Positions 24,694 to 32,982 of a DNA stretch of 43,606 bases are shown in pieces. The notes below the pieces were generated by a model. It was given only the letters and a program-made list of their open reading frames with translations. It was not told the DNA's origin and made no database searches. This stretch comes from Gammaproteobacteria bacterium. Lineage in GTDB: Bacteria; Pseudomonadota; Gammaproteobacteria; Burkholderiales; Rhodocyclaceae. The stretch's first letter is position 1, and each line of letters begins with the position of its first letter. The stretch is taken from positions 1-43,606 of the forward strand of contig JARFTX010000026.1 in the NCBI GenBank assembly GCA_029289265.1, in the 5' to 3' direction. The translations under genes and the position numbers were made by a program.

Positions 24694-25873
24694 GGGAATC
24701 GGTGCGCACGTCGATCACATGCGGCGCCTGGAAAGCGCCGGGAGCCCATTTCTCCGGTGGAGTGAGCGGCGAAGTCCCGACCGGAAAGGCGAATTCCGCT
24801 GTTGGGAGGAGGCCATCACGGCCGGTGCCACGGGCGTCCGACACGAGGCCACGCAAGGAGGACGAGGCGCTGAGCGTGAAGTCGAGCGTCGACGGATCGC
24901 CCAGCACGCCGGGCGGAAGGGGGATGTTGCCGGCGTGATTGCCCGGCAGCCGGAGCGTGAACATCCCGAATCCCGAGGTCAGGTTGTTGCGCGTGAGTAC
25001 GTCGATCCCCGCAGGAAAGTGTTCGTCCCAGACTCGCGCGAACCAGGCGGGTCGCAAGCCCTCGGTGATCAGGGTGTTGTGCGAGAGCACCAGACGGTTG
25101 CGGGGCCAGGCCGGGCCTTCGGCGCCGTAAGCGACGAGGATGGGGTTCTGCGTGGCAGCGCTCTGCCCGATGACGTTGCCGACCACGAGGGCATCGCCGC
25201 CATTGGGAAACTCCAGCTCGTAGGACGCGCCGCCGCCGGGACCGTCGTAGATCAGGTTGTAGCGGATCTCGTTCTCGCGGGCGCGCGACTTGATGAGGTG
25301 GCCTTCGTGGCCATTGTGAAAGCGGCTGCCGCGCACTTCGAGGCGAGCGATGCGACCGACGTAGAGCAGATGGCCGAGCGTGGTGCCGTCGCGCGGCGCT
25401 TCGGCGAACAGGCTGTCGCGCACGACGAGCTCCGCGTCCTCGAAATTGGCCGTCAGGATTCCGTTCTGGTTGTCCAGGAAGGCGCTGTCGCGCACCTCCA
25501 GACGGCCACGTTCGAAGCGGATGCCGGCACCGTTTCCGTCCGGCACCCGGGCGCCGCGAAACTCGATGTTCTCGATACGGAAGTCGCCGTCGCGGATCAC
25601 CCAGATTGCCTTGCCTTCGGCGTGCGCGCCGTCGGCGATCAGGACCGGGCGCTCGCCCACGCCGCGGATGGTGAGATTGCGCTGCAGCCAGACCGCGACA
25701 TCCCCTCGATACTCGCCCGGCAGGATCAGGACGGTGTCGCCATCGCGCGCAAGCCTGGCGGCGTCGGCGATGCGGACGACCGCCTCGCCCGGGCCGACCA
25801 GAATCGTGTCGGCCCGGACGGAGGCGGGCATCAGGAGAATCAGCAGGGTTGCGAGCGCCGCGAGCAGGGGCAA
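24683..25873 (-). CDS. secreted right-handed parallel beta-helix protein
   Basis: A 396-residue protein from a TTG at 25873 that directly starts a signal peptide (L-P-L-L-A-A-L core, cleavage near S-V-R-A, residue 22). The frame is also open to an ATG at 25972, but that adds 33 non-hydrophobic residues before the signal. The mature part has successive rungs such as L-T-I-R-G-V, F-R-I-E-N-I-E-F-R-G, L-E-V-R-D-S-A-F-L-D-N-Q-N-G-I and L-V-V-R-D-S-L-F, the pattern of pectate-lyase/NosD-type beta-helices. Such periplasmic proteins bind, epimerise or cleave polysaccharides (compare AlgG, AlgL loci). Its 3' end overlaps that of the O-antigen-ligase-like gene by 11 bases, convergent. Confidence 0.82.
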   Translation of the reverse strand: MPLLAALATLLILLMPASVRADTILVGPGEAVVRIADAARLARDGDTVLILPGEYRGDVAVWLQRNLTIRGVGERPVLIADGAHAEGKAIWVIRDGDFRIENIEFRGARVPDGNGAGIRFERGRLEVRDSAFLDNQNGILTANFEDAELVVRDSLFAEAPRDGTTLGHLLYVGRIARLEVRGSRFHNGHEGHLIKSRARENEIRYNLIYDGPGGGASYELEFPNGGDALVVGNVIGQSAATQNPILVAYGAEGPAWPRNRLVLSHNTLITEGLRPAWFARVWDEHFPAGIDVLTRNNLTSGFGMFTLRLPGNHAGNIPLPPGVLGDPSTLDFTLSASSSLRGLVSDARGTGRDGLLPTAEFAFPVGTSPLTPPEKWAPGAFQAPHVIDVRTDSLTR

Positions 25874-25988
25874 GACCGATGTTTCCGTGGGGTGGGCGAG
25901 GCCCCATTGTGCCGGCGGCGGCGTCTGCCGGGCAACCGTCGGGGGCGCGCCGCGATGCCCTGCGGGCCGCACCCCGGACGGGCGGTGG

Positions 25989-26408
25989 TCAGTCGATGGT
26001 CAGGCGCTTCGCCTGGGCCTGCGCCTTCTTCGGCAGGGTGAGTTCGAGCACGCCGTCGGCAAACTTCGCCGAGGCGGTACCTTCATCGACTTCCTGTCCG
26101 AGTTGGAAGCTGCGCGACACCTTGCCGAAGTAGCGCTCGGTGCGCAACACGCGCTCGCCGTCCTTGACCTCCTTCTCCTGCTTGCGCTCGGCGCTGATCG
26201 AGACGACGGGGCCATCGATATGGACGTGGATGTCCTCCTTGCGGATGCCGGGCAACTCGGCGTGCACCTGATAGCCGTCCGGATTCTCCTTGACGTCTAC
26301 ACGCATCTCGGGCGCCTCGACTCCGGTGCCCTGGCCGAAGTCGACCGGGCGCACGAAGAAGCCGCGGAACAGTTCATCAAGCGGATCGCGACGAATGATG
26401 TTGGCCAT
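25989..26408 (-). CDS. Hsp20/alpha-crystallin family small heat-shock protein
   Basis: A 139-residue cytosolic chaperone that holds unfolding proteins in large oligomers. The alpha-crystallin domain spans about residues 35-135: V-D-V-K-E-N-P-D-G-Y, the H-A-E-L-P-G-I-R-K-E-D-I motif, and the closing A-x-F-x-D-G-V-L-E-L-T-L-P-K. A short C-terminal tail lacks an obvious I-x-I motif (it ends R-L-T-I-D). ATG 26408 is preceded by AGGAGGAAG; an upstream in-frame ATG at 26441 has no such site and lies close to the likely transcription start. A sigma-32-type promoter lies 50 bases upstream. Confidence 0.95.
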   Translation of the reverse strand: MANIIRRDPLDELFRGFFVRPVDFGQGTGVEAPEMRVDVKENPDGYQVHAELPGIRKEDIHVHIDGPVVSISAERKQEKEVKDGERVLRTERYFGKVSRSFQLGQEVDEGTASAKFADGVLELTLPKKAQAQAKRLTID

Positions 26409-26457
26409 GATCTTCCTCCTTGCGGGTTGTGCCATTGGCATGATGTCCTCACCCTGA

Positions 26458-26485
26458 ATATAGGTCCGCTCACAGGGATTTCAAG
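26458..26485 (-). promoter_or_regulatory. sigma-32-type heat-shock promoter of the hsp20 gene
   Basis: On the reverse strand CTTGAAA (26485-26479) is an exact heat-shock -35. After a 13-base spacer, ACCTATAT (26465-26458) matches five of the seven fixed positions of the sigma-32 -10 (CCCCATNT). Transcription would start near 26451 and give a leader of about 43 bases before the hsp20 ATG. The match in sequence, spacing and neighbouring gene makes this one of the clearer regulatory sites in the window. Confidence 0.7.
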
Positions 26486-26548
26486 GGTTCCGCTGCCCGG
26501 ATTCGGGCCGGCCTCGAGTCGTCGCTCCTGCCACTGCATGCGGCGGAA

Positions 26549-26983
26549 TCAGATGCGCAGGATCGCGTCGCGATTGGTCCAGGAGAAGACTTTCTCCGCC
26601 GCTTCCAGGCGGGGGAGCCAGAGGTGTCTGCGGTGCTCCGAAGGGGCGATTCGGACGGACGGCTCTTCGCCGACGCACAGGCTGAAGAGGTGCTCGACAT
26701 TGTGGGTGACCGCGGGATCGTAGCGGATGCGCCACTGAGGATGGATCTCGAAGCGGTAGGTGTGGCGCCAGTCGCGCAGCATCGTCGGGGTCGCCAGGAT
26801 CCCGGTCTCTTCGGCCGTCTCGCGCACCGCCGCCTGCAGCGGTGTCTCGCCGGGCTCGAGGCTGCCGGTCACCGACTGCCAGAATCCGGCGGGCGCAACC
26901 CGCTCGAGCAGGAGGAATCGCATCGACGGGGTGTGGATCACCACCAGCACCGACACCGGTTGCTTGAAGGCGGAGCCGGCCAT
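26549..26983 (-). CDS. nudB: dihydroneopterin triphosphate diphosphatase (Nudix hydrolase)
   Basis: A 144-residue Nudix protein. The Nudix box runs from Gly40 to Ile62 with the G-x5-E-x7-R-E-x2-E-E-x-G pattern intact (E-P-G-E-T, then R-E-T-A-E-E-T-G). NudB removes pyrophosphate from dihydroneopterin triphosphate in folate synthesis. In many betaproteobacteria nudB follows aspS, and here it closes the same reverse-strand run, starting two bases after the barstar stop. ATG 26983 gives the family's normal length; the frame is open further upstream within the barstar gene. NudB rather than another Nudix subfamily is inferred from context and length. Confidence 0.85.
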   Translation of the reverse strand: MAGSAFKQPVSVLVVIHTPSMRFLLLERVAPAGFWQSVTGSLEPGETPLQAAVRETAEETGILATPTMLRDWRHTYRFEIHPQWRIRYDPAVTHNVEHLFSLCVGEEPSVRIAPSEHRRHLWLPRLEAAEKVFSWTNRDAILRI

Positions 26984-26985
26984 GT

Positions 26986-27423
26986 TCAGAGATCGGGCAG
27001 CGACGGGTCGTCGCCTGCAAGGCCGACGAAGATCCACATCGGCGTCCCGCGCTCGGCCCAGTCGTGCGCCGATTCCGCGAGGATCTCGACGGCGGCGGCG
27101 AACTCGGCCGGGCTCTCCGTGCGAAGCGCGTCCGCGCCGTCGAGCACGATCACGTAACCCCGGGCCGGCATCCAATCCAGGTCGGTCAGGCAGTCGGCGA
27201 GCGCGTCCCAGTTGTGGCCGAACCATTCGGGAAAGCGCAATGCCTCGGCGATCCGGGCGAGCAAGGCGGGCTTGTCGCGACAATCGGACAGATCGGCCCT
27301 GACGTGCTCGAGTCCGAGCGCATCGGCGGCCGCCTCGAGGTCGGCGAGGCGGCCGGCCGGAAGACGATAGAGCCCGGCGTCGCCATGGCGCGCGAGTCGG
27401 GAGGCGAGGTCCGTGGCATTCAT
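26986..27423 (-). CDS. barstar family ribonuclease inhibitor
   Basis: A 145-residue cytoplasmic protein of the barstar family. The conserved segment F-G-H-N-W-D-A-L-A-D-C-L-T-D-L near residues 68-82 holds the interface residues that plug the RNase active site in barnase-barstar; the preceding L-x-H-V-R-A-D-L-S and later Y-V-I-V-L-D-G strands complete the fold. An N-terminal extension of about 40 residues is longer than Bacillus barstar (90 residues). Its ATG overlaps the stop of the RNase gene (ATGA), so toxin and inhibitor are co-translated. It should protect the cell from the exported RNase before secretion. Confidence 0.9.
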   Translation of the reverse strand: MNATDLASRLARHGDAGLYRLPAGRLADLEAAADALGLEHVRADLSDCRDKPALLARIAEALRFPEWFGHNWDALADCLTDLDWMPARGYVIVLDGADALRTESPAEFAAAVEILAESAHDWAERGTPMWIFVGLAGDDPSLPDL

Positions 27424-27836
27424 GGTTCGACGGGGATGCGCGTGAAGCTGCGGTAGTGATCCGCAGTGTAGTAGAAGACCTCCGGCGGGTTGCCCCCCGC
27501 GACGATGCGGCGGGCTCCGCGATCGCGTGCGCCGGGCGTGGGCACCGTGTATTCGCGGTAATAGCCGCGTGGCTTCTGGGGCAGCAGGCCTTCCCGGTTC
27601 TGGAACACGGTGCCGTCCTTCCGGTAGGGAAAGGGTCCGCCCTGGCGGATCAGGTCGAGCGTCTGGATCGCTTCGGCGGGCAGATCGAGGGCTGAGGCAC
27701 GGGAATCGGCGTCGGCAGTGCAGGCGCTGACGAGCGCGAGCGTCAGCAGCAAGCCGGTGAGGGCGGCAACAGACCCCAGTCCGCGCGAGATGAGGGCTTG
27801 CAGAAAGCGGACGAGCATGCGCTCGGCGCGCCTCAT
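27420..27836 (-). CDS. secreted guanyl-type ribonuclease (RNase N1/T1/barnase-Sa family), probable lipoprotein
   Basis: A 138-residue exported RNase. The C-terminal domain (about 50-138) shows the family core: R-K-D-G-T-V-F-Q-N-R-E, then R-E-Y-T-V-P-T-P-G with general-base Glu95, G-A-R-R-I with Arg109/110, and D-H-Y-R-S-F with general-acid His127. All catalytic positions are present. The N-terminal hydrophobic segment ends in L-V-S-A-C, a lipobox-like site with Cys39, so it may be membrane-anchored; ordinary cleavage is also possible. Start ATG 27836 lies eight bases after the receiver-TPR stop; ATG 27818 is an alternative. Paired with an overlapping barstar gene. It hydrolyses RNA at guanosine by family precedent. 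Confidence 0.88.
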   Translation of the reverse strand: MRRAERMLVRFLQALISRGLGSVAALTGLLLTLALVSACTADADSRASALDLPAEAIQTLDLIRQGGPFPYRKDGTVFQNREGLLPQKPRGYYREYTVPTPGARDRGARRIVAGGNPPEVFYYTADHYRSFTRIPVEP

Positions 27837-27844
27837 CGGCAGGG

Positions 27845-29503
27845 TCAGCCGGGCAAGCCGGGCGATTGCCCGCCCGAGGCGGCCGGACTCTGCCGGACGC
27901 CGTAGCGCTCGACCAGGCCTTGCATGAAGTCGGTGATCGCTGTGAGGCGCGGATTGGCCGGATCGAGCCGGCGCGAGCGGGCAATCAGCGAGCGCGCCTG
28001 CGTCGCAAAGCGTTCGTTCCAGCCGTTGTGCTCGATGTGGCGCAGCAGCGCGAGCGCCGCGTTGAAGAGCACCTGGGGGCTGCCCGGCATCTTGCGCACG
28101 GCCGACATCATCTCCTTGACCGCGCCGTCGTAGTCGCCCGCCTTTGCCTTGGCAGCGCCGGTGGCGATGTAACCCTTGACCTCGAGCAACAGGCGCTCCT
28201 CGATGGCCTCGGCCAGAGCTTCGCGGCCGCCGAGGCGCAACATCGAGCGGGTCGTCTCGATCGTTTCCTCGTCGGCGGCGTTGCGCAGAATCTCGACGGC
28301 CAGGTCGCTGCCTTCGGCCTCCAGGCCGGCATCCAGACAGGCACGCACCAGCTGCTGTCGGAGTTCCACCGAGAGGTCCGCGCCCTGCTGTCCGGCACCG
28401 ATCGCGCGTTGCAGGGCGGCGCGGGCGCCTTCCGCGTCGCCCGTGCGCTGGCTCACCAGGGCCCGGGAAAGGCCGCGGCAAGCTTCGGTGCCCGGCAATC
28501 CGGCCATCGACTTTTCGAGATCGCGAATCGTCGATTCGGCTTCGGCGACACGGTCGCGAGCCAGCTGCGCACGCACCAGGCGCACATGATCCTCGGGCGT
28601 GCGCAGGTCCGAATACTTGCTCTTGCGCACCACCTCGCCCAGGACCTGCTCCGCCGCTTCGTAGTCGCCCACCGTCATCGAGACCTCGCCGAACTGGCGC
28701 AGGCGTCCGACCCGGTGCGGGGAGAGCTGCACCGCATTGGCGAGGATGTCGCGGGCGCCTTCGGGCTGTCCCAGTTCCAGCCGCGTGCGCGCGAGCAAGT
28801 CGTAGGCGTCGAGGTAGTAAGCGCTCTCGGCAACCAGCGCTTCGAGCACCGGCAGAGCCTCCTCGAGCCGACGTCCGGCGATCAGCACGCGCGCAAGTCC
28901 CAGACGTGCCCATGGAACCGGCCGGCTCGCGAGAACCTCCCGATAAAGCGACTCCGCTTCGATCATGCGGCCCTGGTCGACCAGGAGTTCGGCCCGCAGA
29001 CGCAGCAGATCGGTGCGGTAGCGCGGGTGCTGGGCTTCGGCTCGGGCGCAGTAGGCGATCGCGCCGGGAACATCGTCGGCACCGACCAGGCGGTAGGCGG
29101 GCAGGAATGCTTCGCGCTTGTCGAGGGCGCGCTGGAGTCGCTGTTGCAGCGTGCCGGCGGTGAGCGGCTTGAGGATGTAGTCATTGGGGACGAGCTCGGC
29201 CGCCCCGACCACGCGCTCGTAGCTGCGCTCGGCCGTGATCATGATGAACAGCGTTTCAAGCGGGATGATGTGCGCGCTGCGCAGATCCTCGAGCAGGTGC
29301 TGGCCGTCCTGGCCCTCGCCCAGGTCGTACTCGCACAGAATCAGGTCGAAGCGACGCTCGCGCAGCTTGCGCACCGCGGCGCCGGCCGATGAGGCGAACT
29401 GCACGCTGGTGACGTTGAAGCTGTCGAGCATCGTGCGCAACTGGGCACGCATGCCCTGGTTGGCTTCGACGACGAGTACGCTGATGTCTTCGAGGTGCGC
29501 CAT
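27845..29503 (-). CDS. receiver-like domain fused to tetratricopeptide repeats
   Basis: A 552-residue cytoplasmic protein. Residues 5-130 have the CheY-like fold (V-L-V-V-E-A-N, then F-D-L-I-L-C-E-Y-D-L-G-E-G-Q-D-G, I-T-A-E and Y-I-L-K-P-L). The phosphoacceptor position is Glu58 instead of Asp, and the acidic pair after strand 1 is Glu-Ala, so it is unlikely to be phosphorylated normally. Residues about 145-530 are helical repeats with TPR pattern (for example A-E-S-L-Y-R-E-V-L, A-R-L-G-L-A-R-V-L). It is probably a constitutive or scaffold-type response regulator. It precedes the RNase gene closely on the same strand; partners are unknown. Confidence 0.88.
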   Translation of the reverse strand: MAHLEDISVLVVEANQGMRAQLRTMLDSFNVTSVQFASSAGAAVRKLRERRFDLILCEYDLGEGQDGQHLLEDLRSAHIIPLETLFIMITAERSYERVVGAAELVPNDYILKPLTAGTLQQRLQRALDKREAFLPAYRLVGADDVPGAIAYCARAEAQHPRYRTDLLRLRAELLVDQGRMIEAESLYREVLASRPVPWARLGLARVLIAGRRLEEALPVLEALVAESAYYLDAYDLLARTRLELGQPEGARDILANAVQLSPHRVGRLRQFGEVSMTVGDYEAAEQVLGEVVRKSKYSDLRTPEDHVRLVRAQLARDRVAEAESTIRDLEKSMAGLPGTEACRGLSRALVSQRTGDAEGARAALQRAIGAGQQGADLSVELRQQLVRACLDAGLEAEGSDLAVEILRNAADEETIETTRSMLRLGGREALAEAIEERLLLEVKGYIATGAAKAKAGDYDGAVKEMMSAVRKMPGSPQVLFNAALALLRHIEHNGWNERFATQARSLIARSRRLDPANPRLTAITDFMQGLVERYGVRQSPAASGGQSPGLPG

Positions 29504-29668
29504 ATCGGTCTCGCGCGACGGTGGCGCGCGGTCGCGCCTGGGTGGCCCGGGTATAGCTTACGCCCTGCGAGGCGACTTGCAGAAGTGCTGCGCGCTGCCG
29601 AGCCGAAGGCGGGGCCGGGCGGATCGAATCGGCGTCGATTCACCCGGCGCGGTCCGAACGGCCGAGCT

Positions 29669-31468
29669 TCAGCCCTTGGCGACCTCGACCTGCGTGTCGA
29701 CCCGCTGGCGCAGCCGTATGTGCAGCTCGCGCAACTGCCTCTCGTCCACCTCGCCCGGCGCGTCGGTGAGCAGGCACTGCGCGCGCTGCGTCTTGGGGAA
29801 GGCGATCACGTCGCGGATCGACTCGGCGCCGGTCATCAGCGTGACGATGCGGTCGAGTCCGAAGGCGAGACCGCCGTGGGGCGGTGCGCCGAACTTGAGC
29901 GCATCGAGCAGGAAGCCGAACTTGATGCGGGCTTCCTCTTCGCCGATGGCGAGCGCCCGGAAAACCTGGCTCTGCACGTCGGCCTTGTGGATACGCACCG
30001 AGCCGCCGCCGATCTCCCACCCGTTGAGGGCGAGATCGTAGGCCTTGGCGAGGCAGGCGCCGGGATCGCTCTCGAGCAACTCGGCGTGGCCGTCCTTGGG
30101 CGAGGTGAACGGATGGTGGCAGGCGGTCCAGCGCTTCTCTTCCTCGTCGTACTCGAACATCGGGAAGTCGACCACCCACACCGGCGCCCAGGCGGCGCCG
30201 TTGACGAAGCCCTTTTCGTGCCCGAGGCGGGTGCGCAGGGCGCCGAGCGCGTCGTTCACGACCTTGGTCTTGTCGGCACCGAAGAAGATCAGATCGCCCG
30301 ACTGCGCGCCGGTACGCTCGAGGATGGTGACGAGCGCCCGCTCGTGGAGGTTCTTGACGATGGGCGACTGCAGCCCTTCTTCGTTCGGCTTTGTCGCGTC
30401 GTTGACCTTGATGTAGGCAAGGCCCTTGGCGCCGTAGATGCCGACGAAGCGGGTGTACTCGTCGATCTCGCCGCGCGTGAGGCTCGCGCCGCCGGGCACG
30501 CGCATGGCTGCGACGCGCCCGCCGGAGTTGGCCGGTCCGCTGAAGACCTTGAAGGCGACGTCGGCGACTGCGTCCGTGATCTCGGTGAGCTCGAGGGTTA
30601 CGCGCAGGTCCGGCTTGTCCGAGCCGTAGCGACGCATCGCCTCGGCGTAGCTCATGCGCGGGAACGGGCTCGGCAACTCGATGCCGAGCGTCTCGCGGAA
30701 GACGCTGCGCACCATCGACTCGACCAGCGCGGTGATCTCGCCCTCGTCCATGAACGAGGTCTCGAGGTCGATCTGGGTGAATTCGGGCTGGCGGTCGGCG
30801 CGCAGGTCCTCGTCGCGGAAGCACTTGACGATCTGGTAGTAGCGGTCGAAGCCCGAGACCATCAGCAACTGCTTGAAGAGCTGGGGCGACTGCGGCAGCG
30901 CGAAGAACTGTCCGGGGTGCACGCGCGAGGGCACGAGGTAGTCGCGCGCGCCTTCGGGCGTGCTCTTGGTGAGCACCGGCGTCTCGATGTCGATGAAGCC
31001 GTTGGCGTCGAGGAAGCGGCGAAACGCCATCGCGACCTTGTAGCGCAGCTTCAGGTTGTGCTGCATCTGCGGGCGGCGCAGGTCGATCACGCGGTGGGTG
31101 AGGCGCACGTTCTCGGAGAGGTTCTCGTCGTCGACCTGGAAGGGCGGCGTGGCGGCAGCGTTGAGGACCTCGATGTCGTGGCACAGCACTTCGATCTCGC
31201 CCGAGACGAGGTTGGCGTTTTCCGTGCCGGCCGGGCGCCGGCGGACCTTCCCGGAGACCTTCAGCACGTACTCGTTGCGGACCGACTCGGCGGTGCGGAA
31301 GGTGTCGGCCCGATCGGGGTCGCACACCACCTGCACCAGACCCTCGCGGTCACGCAGGTCGATGAAGATGACGCCGCCGTGGTCGCGGCGCCGATGGACC
31401 CAGCCGCACAGGGTGACCGTCTGGTCGAGATCGGCGGCGGTAACCTGGCCGCAGTAGTGAGTACGCAT
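29669..31468 (-). CDS. aspS: aspartyl-tRNA synthetase
   Basis: A 599-residue class IIb synthetase of bacterial type, charging tRNA-Asp in the cytoplasm. The OB-fold anticodon domain (1-110) contains [18 protein letters not shown]. Motif 1, motif 2 ([18 protein letters not shown], about 215-232) and motif 3 (G-L-A-F-G-L-D-R, near 530-540) are intact, and the bacterial GAD insert lies between motifs 2 and 3. ATG 31468 gives M-R-T-H-Y-C-G, the normal start; upstream residues in the same open frame are not conserved. Whether it is discriminating or also serves tRNA-Asn cannot be judged here. Confidence 0.97.
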   Translation of the reverse strand: MRTHYCGQVTAADLDQTVTLCGWVHRRRDHGGVIFIDLRDREGLVQVVCDPDRADTFRTAESVRNEYVLKVSGKVRRRPAGTENANLVSGEIEVLCHDIEVLNAAATPPFQVDDENLSENVRLTHRVIDLRRPQMQHNLKLRYKVAMAFRRFLDANGFIDIETPVLTKSTPEGARDYLVPSRVHPGQFFALPQSPQLFKQLLMVSGFDRYYQIVKCFRDEDLRADRQPEFTQIDLETSFMDEGEITALVESMVRSVFRETLGIELPSPFPRMSYAEAMRRYGSDKPDLRVTLELTEITDAVADVAFKVFSGPANSGGRVAAMRVPGGASLTRGEIDEYTRFVGIYGAKGLAYIKVNDATKPNEEGLQSPIVKNLHERALVTILERTGAQSGDLIFFGADKTKVVNDALGALRTRLGHEKGFVNGAAWAPVWVVDFPMFEYDEEEKRWTACHHPFTSPKDGHAELLESDPGACLAKAYDLALNGWEIGGGSVRIHKADVQSQVFRALAIGEEEARIKFGFLLDALKFGAPPHGGLAFGLDRIVTLMTGAESIRDVIAFPKTQRAQCLLTDAPGEVDERQLRELHIRLRQRVDTQVEVAKG

Positions 31469-31648
31469 GAGTGGGGTTCCGGAACTAGAAGATTGCGGCC
31501 GTGCCGCGTGAAGAGGTCGGGTCGGTCTGCGCCGCGGCGCGCGCCCGCGCTGCCTCCGCAGCCTTCGGCGCACGGACACCGGCCTGGCGCGGGTACGCCC
31601 GAGGCCGTGCCGCCGGCGTCGTGTTCGTCAGGAGGCGTCGGACGGCGC

Positions 31649-31918
31649 TCAGCCTGGATGGCATGCGCAGGCGCCGCCGCAGCCTGCGGCCGGCGCGGGC
31701 GCCTCGGACTTTTCGGTCGGCTTGGAGGCGGAGCCGCCGCCCTTGAAATCCGTCGCGTACCAGCCCGTGCCCTTGAGCTGAAAGCCGGCGGCCGACACCA
31801 GCTTGACGTAGCGCTCGCTCGAGCACTCGGGGCAGGTGGTCAGCGGCGCAGCATTCATCTTCTGGATGTGCTCTTTCCGGACGCCGCAGCTCTCGCACTG
31901 GTATTCGTAGATCGGCAT
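31649..31918 (-). CDS. FmdB family zinc-ribbon regulatory protein
   Basis: An 89-residue protein starting M-P-I-Y-E-Y-Q-C-E-S-C-G, with a second pair C-P-E-C about 20 residues later, forming the FmdB zinc ribbon. After a conserved G-F-Q-L-K-G-T-G-W-Y-A-T-D-F it has a low-complexity tail that ends in several Cys (G-C-G-G-A-C-A-C). Such genes commonly lie just upstream of aspS in betaproteobacteria, as here. The family was named as a putative regulator, but its job is not established. A GGGAG site precedes the ATG. Confidence 0.92.
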   Translation of the reverse strand: MPIYEYQCESCGVRKEHIQKMNAAPLTTCPECSSERYVKLVSAAGFQLKGTGWYATDFKGGGSASKPTEKSEAPAPAAGCGGACACHPG

Positions 31919-32066
31919 GGCAATCTCCCGTAAAGCAAACGATGAAGTTTAGCGTAAGCCTGCGGCAGCGAGAAGCCGGAGCGCAAGCGTGCCGACGCCC
32001 CCGCACAGCGCGGGCGGTGCCCGGAAGTTGGGGGCGGTGCCGGCGGTTTCAAGCGGCGGGCGCCGC

Positions 32067-32918
32067 TCAGAAGCTCCCCAGGTAGGCGGCCGTGATCGCG
32101 TCGCCCCAGAAAAGCGCGAGCACGCCGGCTGCCGCGAGGTAGGGGCCGAAGGGGATCGGAACGTTTCGCCCGTGGCGTGCGAAGAGGATCAGGCCGATGC
32201 CGACTGCGGCGCCGACCAGCGACGACAGCAGGATGGTAAGCGGCAGCACCTGCCAGCCCAGCCAGGCGCCGATCGCTCCGAGCAGCTTGAAGTCGCCGTA
32301 ACCCATGCCTTCCTTGCCGGTGAGAAGCTTGAACAGCCAATAGACCGACCACAGCGCCAGGTAGCCCGCCATCGCCCCGATCACCGCGCTGGGCAGCTCG
32401 GCGTAGGTGCCGCCGAGGTTGAGCGCGAGTCCGCCCCACAGCAGGGGCAGCGTCAGGCTGTCGGGAAGCAGTTGCGTGTCGAGATCGATGAAGGCGAGCG
32501 CAATCATCGCCCAGATGAAGACGAGCGCGCCGAGCGCCGCCAGACCGAATCCGAAGTGCCAGGCTGCGTAAGCCGACAGCAGCGCCGACAGCACCTCGAC
32601 GACCGGATAGCGGCGCCCGATCGGCGCGCTGCAGTGGCGGCAGCGCCCGCGCAGGATCAGGTAGCTCACCACCGGGATGTTCTCGAGCGCGGTGATGAGG
32701 TGACCGCAATGCGGGCAACGCGAGCGCGGGGTGGCGAGATTCAAGCGCTCCGCAGCGGGCGGCTCCTCGCCGCGCAGGCTGGCCGCCTGCGCGTGCCACT
32801 CCTGTTCCATCATGCGCGGCAGGCGATGGATCACGACGTTCAGGAAGCTGCCGACGAAGAGCCCGAGCAGCGCGGCGAGCAGGGTGAATCCGATCGGTTC
32901 GACGAGCAATTCGGCCAT
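32067..32918 (-). CDS. pilD: type IV prepilin leader peptidase / N-methyltransferase
   Basis: A 283-residue inner-membrane aspartic protease that removes the leader of type IV prepilins and methylates the new N-terminus. The N-terminal domain has two C-x-x-C pairs (C-P-H-C and C-R-H-C, 72-97 region) that bind zinc in the methylase part. The two catalytic Asp lie in F-I-D-L-D-T-Q-L-L-P-D and G-M-G-Y-G-D-F-K. About eight membrane helices are visible. It ends the pilB-pilC-pilD run, 64 bases after pilC. The usual downstream coaE is not present here. Confidence 0.96.
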   Translation of the reverse strand: MAELLVEPIGFTLLAALLGLFVGSFLNVVIHRLPRMMEQEWHAQAASLRGEEPPAAERLNLATPRSRCPHCGHLITALENIPVVSYLILRGRCRHCSAPIGRRYPVVEVLSALLSAYAAWHFGFGLAALGALVFIWAMIALAFIDLDTQLLPDSLTLPLLWGGLALNLGGTYAELPSAVIGAMAGYLALWSVYWLFKLLTGKEGMGYGDFKLLGAIGAWLGWQVLPLTILLSSLVGAAVGIGLILFARHGRNVPIPFGPYLAAAGVLALFWGDAITAAYLGSF

Positions 32919-32982
32919 GGGAGGTCTGGAATGAAGCGCCCGGCACAGGGCCGGGCGCAGGAGACGATGCGACGCTGCGAGT

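Noticed and set aside
29495-31933. 812-residue open frame on the forward strand
   Set aside because: Antisense of aspS and fmdB, both of which are clear; no recognisable domains.
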